DNA of 15,286 bases from an uncultured Oscillospiraceae bacterium (GTDB lineage Bacteria > Bacillota > Clostridia > Oscillospirales > Ruminococcaceae), in assembly GCA_900547015.1 (NCBI GenBank), contig URFD01000028.1:1-15286 (forward strand), written 5' to 3'. Positions 5,942-14,021 of this stretch are shown here, piece after piece. The translations under genes were made by a program, and so were the position numbers. Positions within the stretch are counted from its first letter, which is position 1, and the number at the start of each line of letters is the position of its first letter. A model generated the notes under the pieces. It was not told the DNA's origin, did no database searches, and worked only from the letters and a program-made list of their open reading frames with translations.

Positions 5942-7219
5942 TTATTTCTCGTCTACTCTCTTTTTCCGCAGGTATTTGTCGACTGCCTCGACCATGTTTT
6001 CCGGCATCTTTCTTGGAACCGGGAATACCACTGCGTCGACCATCCGGTCTGCGAAGGTCTGAACGAATGCAGCGGTCTTGCCCAGATTGCGGTAGTCCAG
6101 ATAATCGATGACATCGTGACGGCAGTGAATCATCGCACCGCCGCCTCTGCCAAATCGGCAGAAGTTGATTGCCGGAACACCTTCGTTTGCAAACGGTACC
6201 GAGTCGCTGGAGTATACCTCCTGTGTAACATCGGTGGAGAAGCCAACCTCTTTGGAGAGATACTCAACAAAGCGGCAGAGGGATTCGTCTGCCATGATGG
6301 CTGCCCAGTCTGCACCCAGCACAGAGCCGGCTACATCGACGTTGATCATCAGCTGAACATCCTTGAGCTCCTCTTTGTGCGCTGCAACATAAGCCTTGGA
6401 GCCCAGCAGGCCAACCTCTTCCGAGCCGTACCAGCAGAAGGTCAGGTTTCTCTTTGGAGGATTTTCCTGATAGTGGCGTGCCAGCTCCATCAGAATTGCC
6501 GAGCCTGCGCCGTTGTCATAAACACCGTGGCTGAATGGAACGCTGTCATAGTGTGCGCCGAAGGTGATATCCTCTGCGGTCTCGTCGATGCCCTTCATTC
6601 TCAGCACAACATTTCGGGAAGCGCGCTCTACATTGTCCTGAACCAGAGTAAAGGTCACGGTCTCCGGCTCGCCCTTTACCAGCTCCATTGCATCGATGGC
6701 ACGCAGAACGCCGCCAGGGATGGTGCCGTAACGGGTTGCCCAGCTGCGCAGCTCACGCTCCGGCAGGTCGGTCTGGTCATGGACATCCGAAACATTTCCG
6801 TTCCAGGTCAGGAAAGCTGCTACGCCATAGCGAACCATCCGCTCGTATACTTCCTCGTTGACTCTGCCGCTGTTGACCAGAACGATCATGCCCTTTTTAT
6901 CGTACAGATCGGCTTCGGTGCCCTGCTGGACATAGGCAAAGCGAGCAGTCAGACCCTCTGCCGGTGTGCTGCCCGAACGGCGATAGCCCTGTACTTCCCA
7001 ATCGCGTCCCAGTGCGTTGAGCGCTACGGTGTGGATATCCGCAGTCTCCACCATAAATTCTTCAATCTCTGCCTTCATGCCGGCCTTTGCCAGCTCTTCA
7101 CAGATGATGTTTGCCGCACGGGTCTCCTCTTCAGAGGTGCTGGTGCGGATAAAGTTGATTCGCTCCAAATCCTCATAGATGCGTTTTCCCATTGCCTCTG
7201 TGTTTTTCAAAATGTCCAT
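5942..7219 (-). CDS. M28-family zinc aminopeptidase (cytoplasmic)
   Basis: A 425-residue metallopeptidase without a signal peptide. The catalytic part is split by a PA-like inserted region (about residues 85-190), as in many M28 aminopeptidases. The predicted di-zinc ligands and base are all present: H223 (G-A-H-Y-D-S), D235 (D-N-G-A-G-S), E267 general base with E268 ligand (G-S-E-E-V-G-L-L-G-S), D295 (N-V-D-V-A-G) and H365 (M-I-H-C-R-H-D). Family members cleave N-terminal residues from peptides; substrate preference cannot be read here. ATG at 7219 has GGGAG at 7228-7232 with an 8-base gap; the in-frame ATG at 7234 lacks one. It lies just downstream of the opp operon on the same strand, but a terminator and its own promoter intervene, so it is a separate unit. 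Processing of imported peptides is a reasonable inference. Confidence 0.92.
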   Translation of the reverse strand: MDILKNTEAMGKRIYEDLERINFIRTSTSEEETRAANIICEELAKAGMKAEIEEFMVETADIHTVALNALGRDWEVQGYRRSGSTPAEGLTARFAYVQQGTEADLYDKKGMIVLVNSGRVNEEVYERMVRYGVAAFLTWNGNVSDVHDQTDLPERELRSWATRYGTIPGGVLRAIDAMELVKGEPETVTFTLVQDNVERASRNVVLRMKGIDETAEDITFGAHYDSVPFSHGVYDNGAGSAILMELARHYQENPPKRNLTFCWYGSEEVGLLGSKAYVAAHKEELKDVQLMINVDVAGSVLGADWAAIMADESLCRFVEYLSKEVGFSTDVTQEVYSSDSVPFANEGVPAINFCRFGRGGGAMIHCRHDVIDYLDYRNLGKTAAFVQTFADRMVDAVVFPVPRKMPENMVEAVDKYLRKKRVDEK

Positions 7220-7381
7220 TTTACACACTCCCATCTGATATTATAAATCGACTGGTTCCGTTGGGACTCCGTTCCTTCCCCGGGTCTTATGGTTTTCTTT
7301 CCAAAAATTCTGTCGGTTCTTTGGATATTTTGCTCTAAAAATATCCAGTTCAGCCCTATTTTTCTGTACGGATTCCCCTCA
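7220..7381 (-). promoter_or_regulatory. Long 5' leader of the M28 peptidase gene with a 10-bp hairpin
   Basis: From the predicted start near 7381 to the ATG at 7219 there are about 160 bases with no open frame. A perfect 10-bp inverted repeat, TGGATATTTT (7322-7331) with its complement at 7338-7347 across a 6-base loop, lies in it. I recognise no T-box, riboswitch or other named leader. A TATAAT-like string at 7240-7245 could mark a second promoter closer to the gene, but it has no good -35 box. Confidence 0.4.
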
Positions 7382-7387
7382 GGCTCT

Positions 7388-7416
7388 AGTATATCACAAA
7401 CTTCCGGCGCTTGCAA
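7388..7416 (-). promoter_or_regulatory. Promoter upstream of the M28 peptidase gene
   Basis: On the minus strand, TTGCAA (7411-7416) and TATACT (7393-7388) are separated by 17 bp. It sits between the opp terminator and the peptidase, pointing at the peptidase. Confidence 0.75.
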
Positions 7417-7445
7417 TCCCATATCGCATCCGGAATATCATGTAT

Positions 7446-7483
7446 AAAAAACCGACCGCATGGAACAGCTCCATGCGGTCGGT
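7446..7483 (-). terminator. Rho-independent terminator of the opp operon
   Basis: A perfect 13-bp stem, ACCGACCGCATGG (7451-7463) with its complement at 7471-7483, has a 7-base loop. On the minus strand it is followed by six T (complement of A7446-7451). It starts 8 bases after the oppF stop. Confidence 0.95.
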
Positions 7484-7490
7484 CGGGTCA

Positions 7491-8486
7491 CTATTGATTT
7501 TTCTGATGGCACAGGTGGCAAGCCACAAAATGGTTTGGCTCCACCTCCAGCAGCTGCGGAGCTTCCTTCTCGCAGATTGGCATTGCAAAACGGCAGCGCG
7601 GTCTGAATTTGCAGCCCGGCGGTGGATTAATCGGGCTTGGCACCTCGCCCTCGAGCTTGATGCGCTCACGGGTTGCCTCGCCGTCCGGGTCTGCCATCGG
7701 GATGGCAGAGATCAGCGCCTGGGTGTAAGGGTGCAGTGGCTTGTCGTACAGGTCATAGTTGCTTGCCAGCTCCACCATGCTGCCCAGATACATGACGCCC
7801 ACACGGTCCGAGATATGCTTGACCATCGACAGGTCGTGGGAGATGAACAGGTAGGTCAGTCCAAACTCTTTCTGTAACTTAATCAGCAGGTTGACAACCT
7901 GCGCCTGAATGGAAACGTCCAGCGCGGAAATCGGCTCGTCGCAGACGATGAACTTCGGCTCTACCGCCAACGCTCTTGCGATGCCGACACGCTGACGCTG
8001 GCCGCCGGACAGCTCGTGTGCAAAGCGGTTTGCATACTCTGCGCTCAGACCAACCTTGTTGAGCAGGTCGGCTACCCGGTCGTTTTTCTCCTGTTCGCTC
8101 AGATGAAAGTGAACGTCCATTCCCTCCGAGATGATTTCTCCGATGGTCATACGAGGGTCCAGAGAAGCGTATGGGTCTTGGAAGATGACCTGAACGTTCT
8201 TTTTAAATTCCAGCAGGTCCTTGCCCTTGAGGGTGGAAATATCCTTGCCGTCAAAAACCACCTTGCCGGAGGTCGGCTCATAGAGCTTAATCATGGTGCG
8301 TCCGCAGGTGGTCTTGCCGCAGCCGGACTCGCCAACCAGACCCAGCGTCTCGCCGCGGCGGATGCTGACCGAGACGTTGTCCACAGCCTTGAGCGTCTGC
8401 TTGCGTCCTGCTTTAAAGAACTTGCACAGGTCGGTGACCTCCAGAATATTGTCTGCGTTCTGCAGTGTTTCAATTACCTGATCCAT
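7491..8486 (-). CDS. oppF: Oligopeptide/dipeptide ABC transporter ATPase, OppF/DppF type
   Basis: One of two nucleotide-binding subunits powering peptide import at the inner face of the membrane. The 331 residues carry Walker A G-E-S-G-C-G-K-T at 52-59, Q-loop Q103, signature L-S-G-G-Q-R-Q-R at 159-166, Walker B with D183-E184, and H217. The C-terminal oligopeptide/dipeptide extension starts near residue 240 and has cysteines 292, 298, 305 and 323. The 'Q-P/D-P-Y-A-S-L-D-P-R' context and the K-A-V-D-N-V-S start are typical of the OppF subgroup. ATG at 8486 overlaps the oppD TAA by one base (TAATG), with AGGGAGG at 8494-8500. It is the last gene of the operon, followed by a strong terminator. 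Whether the substrate is di- or oligopeptide cannot be settled from the ATPase. Confidence 0.95.
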   Translation of the reverse strand: MDQVIETLQNADNILEVTDLCKFFKAGRKQTLKAVDNVSVSIRRGETLGLVGESGCGKTTCGRTMIKLYEPTSGKVVFDGKDISTLKGKDLLEFKKNVQVIFQDPYASLDPRMTIGEIISEGMDVHFHLSEQEKNDRVADLLNKVGLSAEYANRFAHELSGGQRQRVGIARALAVEPKFIVCDEPISALDVSIQAQVVNLLIKLQKEFGLTYLFISHDLSMVKHISDRVGVMYLGSMVELASNYDLYDKPLHPYTQALISAIPMADPDGEATRERIKLEGEVPSPINPPPGCKFRPRCRFAMPICEKEAPQLLEVEPNHFVACHLCHQKNQ

Positions 8487-9508
8487 TACTGAACCTCCCT
8501 GTCATAGAAGGATTTTACCTTTGGTGCGTTTGGATGCTGGAGCCAGCAGGATACCTTGTGCGTATCGGTGATGGCGGTTTCAAACGGATTGCGCTCCTTG
8601 CAGATTGGCATACAGTATTCGCATCGGGAAGCAAACGGGCAGCAGTTCAGCGGCAGGATCAAATCCGGAGGAGTTCCCTTGAGGGCATACAGCTCCTGCT
8701 TTGCCTCCTTGGCCAGCTTCGGAACCGAGCTGAGCAGAGCCCATGTATAAGGATGCTTGGAATCATAAAAGATTTCCCGGGCAGTACCGCGCTCCACCAC
8801 CTGACCGGCATACATCACCTGAATCCGGTCTGCAAAGTTTGCAACAACGCCCAAGTCGTGGGTGACCAGAATGATGGCGGTGTTCATCTTTTCCTTCAGC
8901 TCGCGCATCAAATCCATAATCTGTGCCTGAATGGTAACATCCAGTGCGGTGGTCGGCTCGTCTGCAATCAGGATATTCGGACTGCACGCCAGCGCCATCG
9001 CAATCATGACACGCTGTCTCATACCGCCGGACATCTCATGCGGATAGCTGTCGATTCGTTTTTCTGCGCTCGGGATGTTGACCATCTTGAGCATCTTGAT
9101 GGCTTCTTCTCTTGCTTCCTTTTTATTCAAGCCCTTGTGGATACGCAGGCTTTCCATAATCTGCTTGCCCACGGTCATGGTCGGGTTCAGCGAGGTCATC
9201 GGGTCCTGAAAAATCATGCTGACCTCGTCACCGCGGAACTTGCACAGTTCCTTTTTGTTCAGTGCCAGCACATCCTTGCCGTCACAGATAATCTGAGAGC
9301 CTTCCTTAATAACAGCAAACGGAGCCTTGTGCAGGCGCAGAATCGACTTTGCTGTAACGGTCTTGCCGCAGCCGGACTCTCCGACAAAGGCAAGGGTCTC
9401 GCCGCGCTTGAGCTCGAAGCTCACTCCGCGCACTGCCTTGACCTCACCGGCATAAGTATTGAAGGATACGCTGAGGTCTTTTACTTCCAAAATATTTTCT
9501 TTTTCCAT
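8486..9508 (-). CDS. oppD: Oligopeptide/dipeptide ABC transporter ATPase, OppD/DppD type
   Basis: Partner ATPase of OppF in peptide import. The 340 residues carry Walker A G-E-S-G-C-G-K-T at 43-50, Q101, signature M-S-G-G-M-R-Q-R at 159-166 (the M-S-G-G-M form is typical of OppD/DppD), Walker B with D183-E184, and H217. The C-terminal domain has six cysteines (289, 290, 296, 299, 303, 321). Four of these, 290/296/303/321, have exactly the spacing seen in the OppF paralog next door. ATG at 9508 has AGGAGG at 9517-9522, which overlaps the oppC stop codon, so translation is probably coupled. It lies 12 bases after oppC. Confidence 0.95.
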   Translation of the reverse strand: MEKENILEVKDLSVSFNTYAGEVKAVRGVSFELKRGETLAFVGESGCGKTVTAKSILRLHKAPFAVIKEGSQIICDGKDVLALNKKELCKFRGDEVSMIFQDPMTSLNPTMTVGKQIMESLRIHKGLNKKEAREEAIKMLKMVNIPSAEKRIDSYPHEMSGGMRQRVMIAMALACSPNILIADEPTTALDVTIQAQIMDLMRELKEKMNTAIILVTHDLGVVANFADRIQVMYAGQVVERGTAREIFYDSKHPYTWALLSSVPKLAKEAKQELYALKGTPPDLILPLNCCPFASRCEYCMPICKERNPFETAITDTHKVSCWLQHPNAPKVKSFYDREVQ

Positions 9509-9520
9509 CTTTGCATCCTC

Positions 9521-10477
9521 CTACTTTCTCAGTTTCGGGTCCAGTGCGTCGCGCAGACCATCACCCAGCAGGGTAAAGGAGAGCATGGTCAGCGCAATCA
9601 TCAGCGATGGGAAGAACAGCTGATAGGGATAGAACATGAAGTTCTGCTGTGCAGCCGAAGCCAGCGCACCCCAGCTGGTGTCCGGCGGCTGGATTCCCAG
9701 ACCGATGTAGCTCAGAAATGCCTCCGAGAAGATGTAGCCCGGGATGTCAAAGGTGATGGCAACGATGATGATGCCGATGGTGTTTGGAATCATGTGGCGC
9801 ATGATAATTTTCATTGGGGAAACGCCCAGCGCATTTGCCGCCAGAACATACTCCTGGCTCTTGAGCTGGAGCATCTGTCCGCGCACCAGACGGGCAATTC
9901 CGCACCATCCGGTCAGGGTCAGCGCCAGCATCATGGTGCCGATGCTCTTGGAATCGGTTACAACGGAAATCAGGATTACGATAATCAGGTATGGGATGCT
10001 CAGCAAAACCTCGACAATACGCATCATGATGTCATCCACAATGCCGCCGAAGTAGGAGGCGATACCGCCGTAGATACAGCCAACCACGCTGGCAACCACC
10101 GCGCCGACAACACCGATTGCCAGAGAAACACGGCCTGCCTGCCATACACGGGAGAACAGGTCACGGCCCAGCGAATCGGTACCGAACCAATGCTCCGCAT
10201 TCGGGGTCTGGTTGATGGCTTCGGTGTCGATTTCTTCAAACGCATAGCCGGAGATGTATGGGCCGACAATGACCATCATGATCATCAGCAGGAGGATAAA
10301 CAGCGCAACCAGTGCGATTTTATTCTCCCTGAGTCGTCTCCATGCGTCTGCCCAGTAGCCGACCTTTGGACGGGCAATGATGTCGCCGGAAAAGTCGTCT
10401 GTTCCGATAATCTGGAATTTCTCCGCCGGAATGTCTTCCCACTCCGCTGCAGAGGGGATATTCTGTTCTGTAGCCAT
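9521..10477 (-). CDS. oppC: Oligopeptide/dipeptide ABC transporter permease, OppC/DppC type
   Basis: Inner-membrane permease subunit pairing with OppB. The 318 residues begin with a polar N-terminal stretch of about 50 residues, then a first membrane helix (54-72) and the conserved outside segment F-G-T-D-S-L-G-R-D (98-106). Five further helices follow, with the cytoplasmic EAA loop E-Y-V-L-A-A-N-A-L-G-V-S at 209-220 that docks on the ATPases. ATG at 10477 has GGAGGAG at 10484-10490. The longer frame from 10531 would run back into oppB and has no ribosome site. It is 13 bases after the oppB stop. Confidence 0.95.
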   Translation of the reverse strand: MATEQNIPSAAEWEDIPAEKFQIIGTDDFSGDIIARPKVGYWADAWRRLRENKIALVALFILLLMIMMVIVGPYISGYAFEEIDTEAINQTPNAEHWFGTDSLGRDLFSRVWQAGRVSLAIGVVGAVVASVVGCIYGGIASYFGGIVDDIMMRIVEVLLSIPYLIIVILISVVTDSKSIGTMMLALTLTGWCGIARLVRGQMLQLKSQEYVLAANALGVSPMKIIMRHMIPNTIGIIIVAITFDIPGYIFSEAFLSYIGLGIQPPDTSWGALASAAQQNFMFYPYQLFFPSLMIALTMLSFTLLGDGLRDALDPKLRK

Positions 10478-10490
10478 AGGTTTCTCCTCC

Positions 10491-11414
10491 TTATTTAATG
10501 CGGATTCGCGGATCAAAGATGGTGTAGGCAATATCGATCAGCAGCTGTGCCACAACAAACAGGGCTGCCGCAAAGATGGTGGTACCGATAATCATGGTAT
10601 AGTCACGGTCATTGATCGAGGAAATATAATAGAAGCCCAGACCCGGGATACCAAAGATTTTCTCAATGACAAAGGAGCCGGTGAAGATACCGGAAATCTG
10701 TCCGCCCAGGATGGTGATGCAGGGCAGAAAAGCATTTTTCAGGACATGGTCCTTGATGATGTGGAAGCGGCTGACGCCCTTTGCCTCCGCAGTCAGGATA
10801 TAGTCCTGTCCCATAACATCCAGCATATTGGCCTTGAGGTAACGGGCATAGGTCGCGATGGTGCCAAAGCACATGGCAACAACCGGCAGAACAAAGTTCT
10901 TCGGTTTGCCCCAGCCGGTGGTCGGCAGAATCTGCCAGTGTACTGTAAAGACATACTGCAACAGTGCCGCCAGTACAAAGACCGGGATGGTGATTCCCAG
11001 AATCGCAATAAACATGACCAGATAGTCCGGCCATTTATTTTTGTTGAGCGCCGCTACGATACCCAGTGTGACACCGATTGCCAGACCAACTGCCAGCGCA
11101 AGGCCGCCGATGGCACCGGATACCTTGGAGTTGGTCAGCAGGGTATCGGTAATGCTCTTGCCGGGATATTTCAGCGATTCGCCCAAATCCCCATTGATAA
11201 TCAGGTTCTTCATAAAGATTGCATACTGCTCGGTCTTTGACTTGTCCAGACCATATTTGGCATAATAGTTTGCCTTTGCCTGCTCCGGCAGCTTGTTTGC
11301 CATAGCGCCCAGCGGGTCGCCCGGAATCGAATGCATCATAAAAAAGGTCGCTGTTGCGATGATAAACAGCGTAACCAGCATATAGCCAATTCTTTTCAGG
11401 ATGTACTTGAACAT
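10491..11414 (-). CDS. oppB: Oligopeptide/dipeptide ABC transporter permease, OppB/DppB type
   Basis: Inner-membrane permease subunit pairing with OppC. The 307 residues have a first membrane helix at about 9-28 followed by the typical S-I-P-G-D-P-L-G segment. Helices lie near 98-123, 131-155, 173-193, 230-250 and 275-298. The EAA loop is D-Y-I-L-T-A-E-A-K-G-V-S at 204-215, and the protein ends in the usual D-P-R-I-R. ATG at 11414 has AAGGGAG at 11421-11427. It is separated from oppA by 118 bases containing a strong hairpin, so its level relative to OppA may be set there. Confidence 0.95.
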   Translation of the reverse strand: MFKYILKRIGYMLVTLFIIATATFFMMHSIPGDPLGAMANKLPEQAKANYYAKYGLDKSKTEQYAIFMKNLIINGDLGESLKYPGKSITDTLLTNSKVSGAIGGLALAVGLAIGVTLGIVAALNKNKWPDYLVMFIAILGITIPVFVLAALLQYVFTVHWQILPTTGWGKPKNFVLPVVAMCFGTIATYARYLKANMLDVMGQDYILTAEAKGVSRFHIIKDHVLKNAFLPCITILGGQISGIFTGSFVIEKIFGIPGLGFYYISSINDRDYTMIIGTTIFAAALFVVAQLLIDIAYTIFDPRIRIK

Positions 11415-11454
11415 ACTTTTCTCCCTTTTCCCAGCTTGTCTGAAACGCCTGAAA

Positions 11455-11482
11455 GGAACAGGCAGCGGACGCTGCCTGTTCC
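11455..11482 (-). promoter_or_regulatory. Hairpin between oppA and oppB
   Basis: GGAACAGGCAGC (11455-11466) pairs perfectly with 11471-11482 around a GGAC loop. On the minus strand the stem is followed by only TTT and then mixed bases, so it is at most a leaky terminator. Hairpins in this position, just after a binding-protein gene, commonly protect the 3' end of the upstream message or attenuate read-through so that the binding protein is made in excess. Confidence 0.75.
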
Positions 11483-11532
11483 CAAGCTCTTGTGTGTACC
11501 AGAGAAGCTGTCCTTATCCCCTTAGCAGAAGC

Positions 11533-13245
11533 TTATCTGCCGCTGGTGTAAACATACTTCAGACCGGTTGTGGTGAATGGCATGGTAGCCATGTTCTTCA
11601 TGTAGCTGTAACGGTAGGTGTTTGCGGACTCGTTTACGATTGGGCACAGAGCGCAGCCTTCGTTAAAGAGGAGGTTCTCTGCTTCCTTGTACAGCTCAAC
11701 GCGTTTTGCCTCGTCCATCTCAACAGCGGACTGTGCAATCAGCTCATCATATTTTTCGTTTTCCCAGAAGGTCGGGATGTTTCCGGAGTTGGAAACCATC
11801 AGAGAGAGCATTGCGTATGGGTCGTTGTAGTCGATGCCCCATACCATGTAGCCCATCTGATATTCGCCGGCATAGGTCTTGGACTGGAAGGTACCCCACT
11901 CGTTGAAGTCCAGAGTGATGTTGACGCCCAGAACATTCTTAAATACCTGCTGGTAATATTCGCCGTAGTTTTTAATCCACTGGTTGGTATCGCCCAGAGT
12001 GAAGGTAACACTCAGAGTGGATGGGTCAGAACCCAGACCCAGCTCTTCCATGCCCTTGAGCAGCAGCTCTTTTGGATCCTCGGATTCTGCCATAGCCTTC
12101 AGAGGCTCCTCTGCCTGGTCTCTGTAGTTGCCCAGCTCGCCGGTGGAAACGCCGTCCGGTACCCAAGAGTATGCAGGATACATGGTGTTGAAGTAGATGG
12201 TCTTTGCAACATCTTCACGGTTGATTGCCAGAGTGAAGGCTTTTCTGATGTTTTCATTCTGGAACAGCTCGTCCTTGGTGTTGAAGAAGTGGAAACGAAC
12301 GGAAGGAGAAACATAGCTGACATGGTCAACATTTTCCATCGATTCGAATTTGTTCATCCATTCCGGTGTGCCGGTTCCGCAGGAGTCCAGAGAACCGTTG
12401 AGGAAGGAGTTGAAGATTGCGTTCTCATCGTTCATGATTTTGTAGGTAACGGTGGTCAGGTTGACGCTGTCTGCATCCCAGTACTGGTCATTCTTGGTCA
12501 GGACAATTTCGGACTGATGGGTCCAGGTGTCCATCTTGAATGGGCCGTTGTATACCAGGTTGGAAGCCTCTGCACCATAGGTCTCGCCGTACTGCTCTAC
12601 GATGTCCTGACGCTGTGGAAGCATTGCACGGGTATCGGTCAGGGAGAGGAAGTATGGGGTTGGGCTTTCCAGAGTGAATTCCAGAGTCTTGTCATCGATT
12701 GCTTTTACGCCCAGCTCGGATGGGTCCATCTCGCCAGCCAGAACTGCGTTTGCATTCTTCACGCATGGCAGGAAGTAGGAGTTTGGAGAAGCAACCTCCG
12801 GAGTCATGGTTCTGGTGATGCCGTAAACATAGTCGTTTGCGGTAACATCCTTGCCATCAGACCATTTGTTTGCACGCAGATGGAAGGTCCAAACGGTGCC
12901 GTCCTCGTTGGATTCCCAGCTTTCTGCTGCTGCACCCTCGCGGACATTCTGACCGTCTTTTTCGGTCAGTCTGGTCAGTGGCTCCATCACGTTGTTGAGC
13001 AGACCGCCGCTGTAGGTGTCGTTGCCCTTTACGCTGTCCATGGTGGTTGGCTCAGAGAACAGGTAGCCGTTGAAGTACTGCTGAGCATCGAGTGTGTTGC
13101 CGTCGATTGTTTTTGCTTCCGCACTTGCCTCTGTATTTTCAGAAGAAGCACCGATATTGGTCTCCTCATCCTTGCCGCCGCAGGCTGCCATCGAAAGCAT
13201 CATTGCGCCTGCCAGCAGAGCTGCCAGAATTTTTTTCATTTTCAT
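11533..13245 (-). CDS. oppA: Peptide ABC transporter substrate-binding lipoprotein, OppA/DppA type
   Basis: Extracellular solute-binding protein (family 5) that captures peptides and delivers them to OppBC. The 570 residues start with a lipoprotein signal peptide (M-K-M-K-K-I-L then hydrophobic) ending in L-S-M-A-A-C, so C22 should be lipid-modified and the protein anchored to the outer face of the membrane. A serine/glutamate-rich linker follows. Family blocks include L-T-x-x-D-G-Q-N, G-T-V-W-T-F-H-L-R, N-K-W-S-D-G-K-D-V-T-A-N-D-Y, Y-N-G-P-F-K-M and N-E-N-I-R-K-A-F-T-L-A-I-N-R-E. I chose ATG at 13245 because AAAGGAG (13255-13261) is 9 bases upstream; the ATG at 13239 would be 15 away. It lies 83 bases after gntR1 without a clear terminator between, so read-through from gntR1 is likely. 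Confidence 0.96.
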   Translation of the reverse strand: MKMKKILAALLAGAMMLSMAACGGKDEETNIGASSENTEASAEAKTIDGNTLDAQQYFNGYLFSEPTTMDSVKGNDTYSGGLLNNVMEPLTRLTEKDGQNVREGAAAESWESNEDGTVWTFHLRANKWSDGKDVTANDYVYGITRTMTPEVASPNSYFLPCVKNANAVLAGEMDPSELGVKAIDDKTLEFTLESPTPYFLSLTDTRAMLPQRQDIVEQYGETYGAEASNLVYNGPFKMDTWTHQSEIVLTKNDQYWDADSVNLTTVTYKIMNDENAIFNSFLNGSLDSCGTGTPEWMNKFESMENVDHVSYVSPSVRFHFFNTKDELFQNENIRKAFTLAINREDVAKTIYFNTMYPAYSWVPDGVSTGELGNYRDQAEEPLKAMAESEDPKELLLKGMEELGLGSDPSTLSVTFTLGDTNQWIKNYGEYYQQVFKNVLGVNITLDFNEWGTFQSKTYAGEYQMGYMVWGIDYNDPYAMLSLMVSNSGNIPTFWENEKYDELIAQSAVEMDEAKRVELYKEAENLLFNEGCALCPIVNESANTYRYSYMKNMATMPFTTTGLKYVYTSGR

Positions 13246-13298
13246 GATTTGTTTCTCCTTTCGGGACAATCCATTTCTCTCTTTATTTCACACAGCCC

Positions 13299-13321
13299 CC
13301 TTCCGGAAGGTTGTGCAACAA
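13299..13321 (-). promoter_or_regulatory. Palindrome and GntR-like operator upstream of oppA
   Basis: CCTTCCGGAAGG (13299-13310) is a perfect 12-bp palindrome. Abutting it, TTGT-GCA-ACAA (13311-13321) fits the TnGTnnnACnA operator form known for FCD-type GntR regulators. Both lie between the gntR1 stop and the oppA start. I see no convincing -35/-10 pair here. Confidence 0.5.
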
Positions 13322-13328
13322 ACTTAGG

Positions 13329-13970
13329 TCACACTGTTTCGTTTGGTCTGCCGTTTCCTGCCTGCCCGACCCCGTAGTGTCGTTCCAGCTCCTGACAGAT
13401 TTGTGCTACCGAACCGCTTCGGTAGCAGTCCAGCAGCTGCTGATGCCGCTGACAAAAGCTCTCCTGCGATTCACTGCGCTGCATACAAAATGCCGGGAAG
13501 TTGCTCAGATCTGTGCTTTTCCAGATATGCGCCAGCTTATGAAAGCCAATCTGACCAATCACACATCCGTGGAACAGGTTGTCCTCCTGTGCCAGCTGAT
13601 ACCGGTCCTCTCCGAGCGACCGCATCCGTTCCAAACTTTCCTGCATCTGTTTGAGTGCCTCTGAGGAAATCTCGCCGCGACATAACCGAACTGCCAGCAT
13701 CTCCAAGGTTGCCCTCAGCCAGCTGATTTCATCAAGATCCCGCTGGGTGATGTGGGTCACGGAACAGCCGATGTTCCGCTCATAGGTGATCAGACCCTCC
13801 TGCTCAATCTGGCGCAGGGCTTCCCGCACCGGTCCGCGGCTGACGCCGAACAGCTCTGCAATCTCGTTTTCCTTGATGCGCTGTCCTGCCTCGAACTCTC
13901 CGCTCAGGATTTTTTTCCTGATTTCGTCCGCGACCTCCTGCCTCAGGGTCTTGTAGTTCAGTTTTGCCAT
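13329..13970 (-). CDS. GntR-family regulator with FCD domain (gntR1), next to oppA
   Basis: Transcription factor of the FadR subgroup. In the 213 residues, a winged-helix DNA-binding domain at 1-70 carries the recognition helix block G-V-S-R-G-P-V-R-E-A-L-R-Q (42-54). A C-terminal all-helical FCD domain (about 78-205) follows, with the usual metal-site residues D130, H134, H176 and H198. It probably binds a small carboxylate ligand; which one cannot be read. ATG at 13970 follows a G-rich site (AGGGGGG, 13976-13982). The promoter places transcription start near 14041, so the open frame beginning at 14057 cannot be the full coding region. A TTGT-CT-ACAA dyad in its leader suggests autoregulation. 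It lies directly upstream of oppA on the same strand and is about 55% identical, over the first 100 aligned residues (hand count), to the second regulator at 14273-14965. Confidence 0.93.
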   Translation of the reverse strand: MAKLNYKTLRQEVADEIRKKILSGEFEAGQRIKENEIAELFGVSRGPVREALRQIEQEGLITYERNIGCSVTHITQRDLDEISWLRATLEMLAVRLCRGEISSEALKQMQESLERMRSLGEDRYQLAQEDNLFHGCVIGQIGFHKLAHIWKSTDLSNFPAFCMQRSESQESFCQRHQQLLDCYRSGSVAQICQELERHYGVGQAGNGRPNETV

Positions 13971-14021
13971 TCTTTCCCCCCTGTGAATCAAGTGACGGTT
14001 GACTGTAGATTGTATGCTTGA

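Noticed and set aside
5627..7246. 539-codon plus-strand open frame antisense to the M28 peptidase
   Set aside because: It begins inside the NusG-II gene, passes through a strong terminator and has no ribosome site. The peptidase with all its metal ligands is on the other strand.
8465..10498. 677-codon plus-strand open frame across oppD and oppC
   Set aside because: A shadow of the transporter genes: the histidine- and glutamine-rich translation has no family features, while the minus strand encodes complete ATPase and permease motifs.
11401..13377. 658-codon plus-strand open frame antisense to oppA
   Set aside because: It exists because oppA avoids codons whose complement is a stop. The translation is cysteine- and valine-rich with no domain; the oppA lipoprotein reading is clear.
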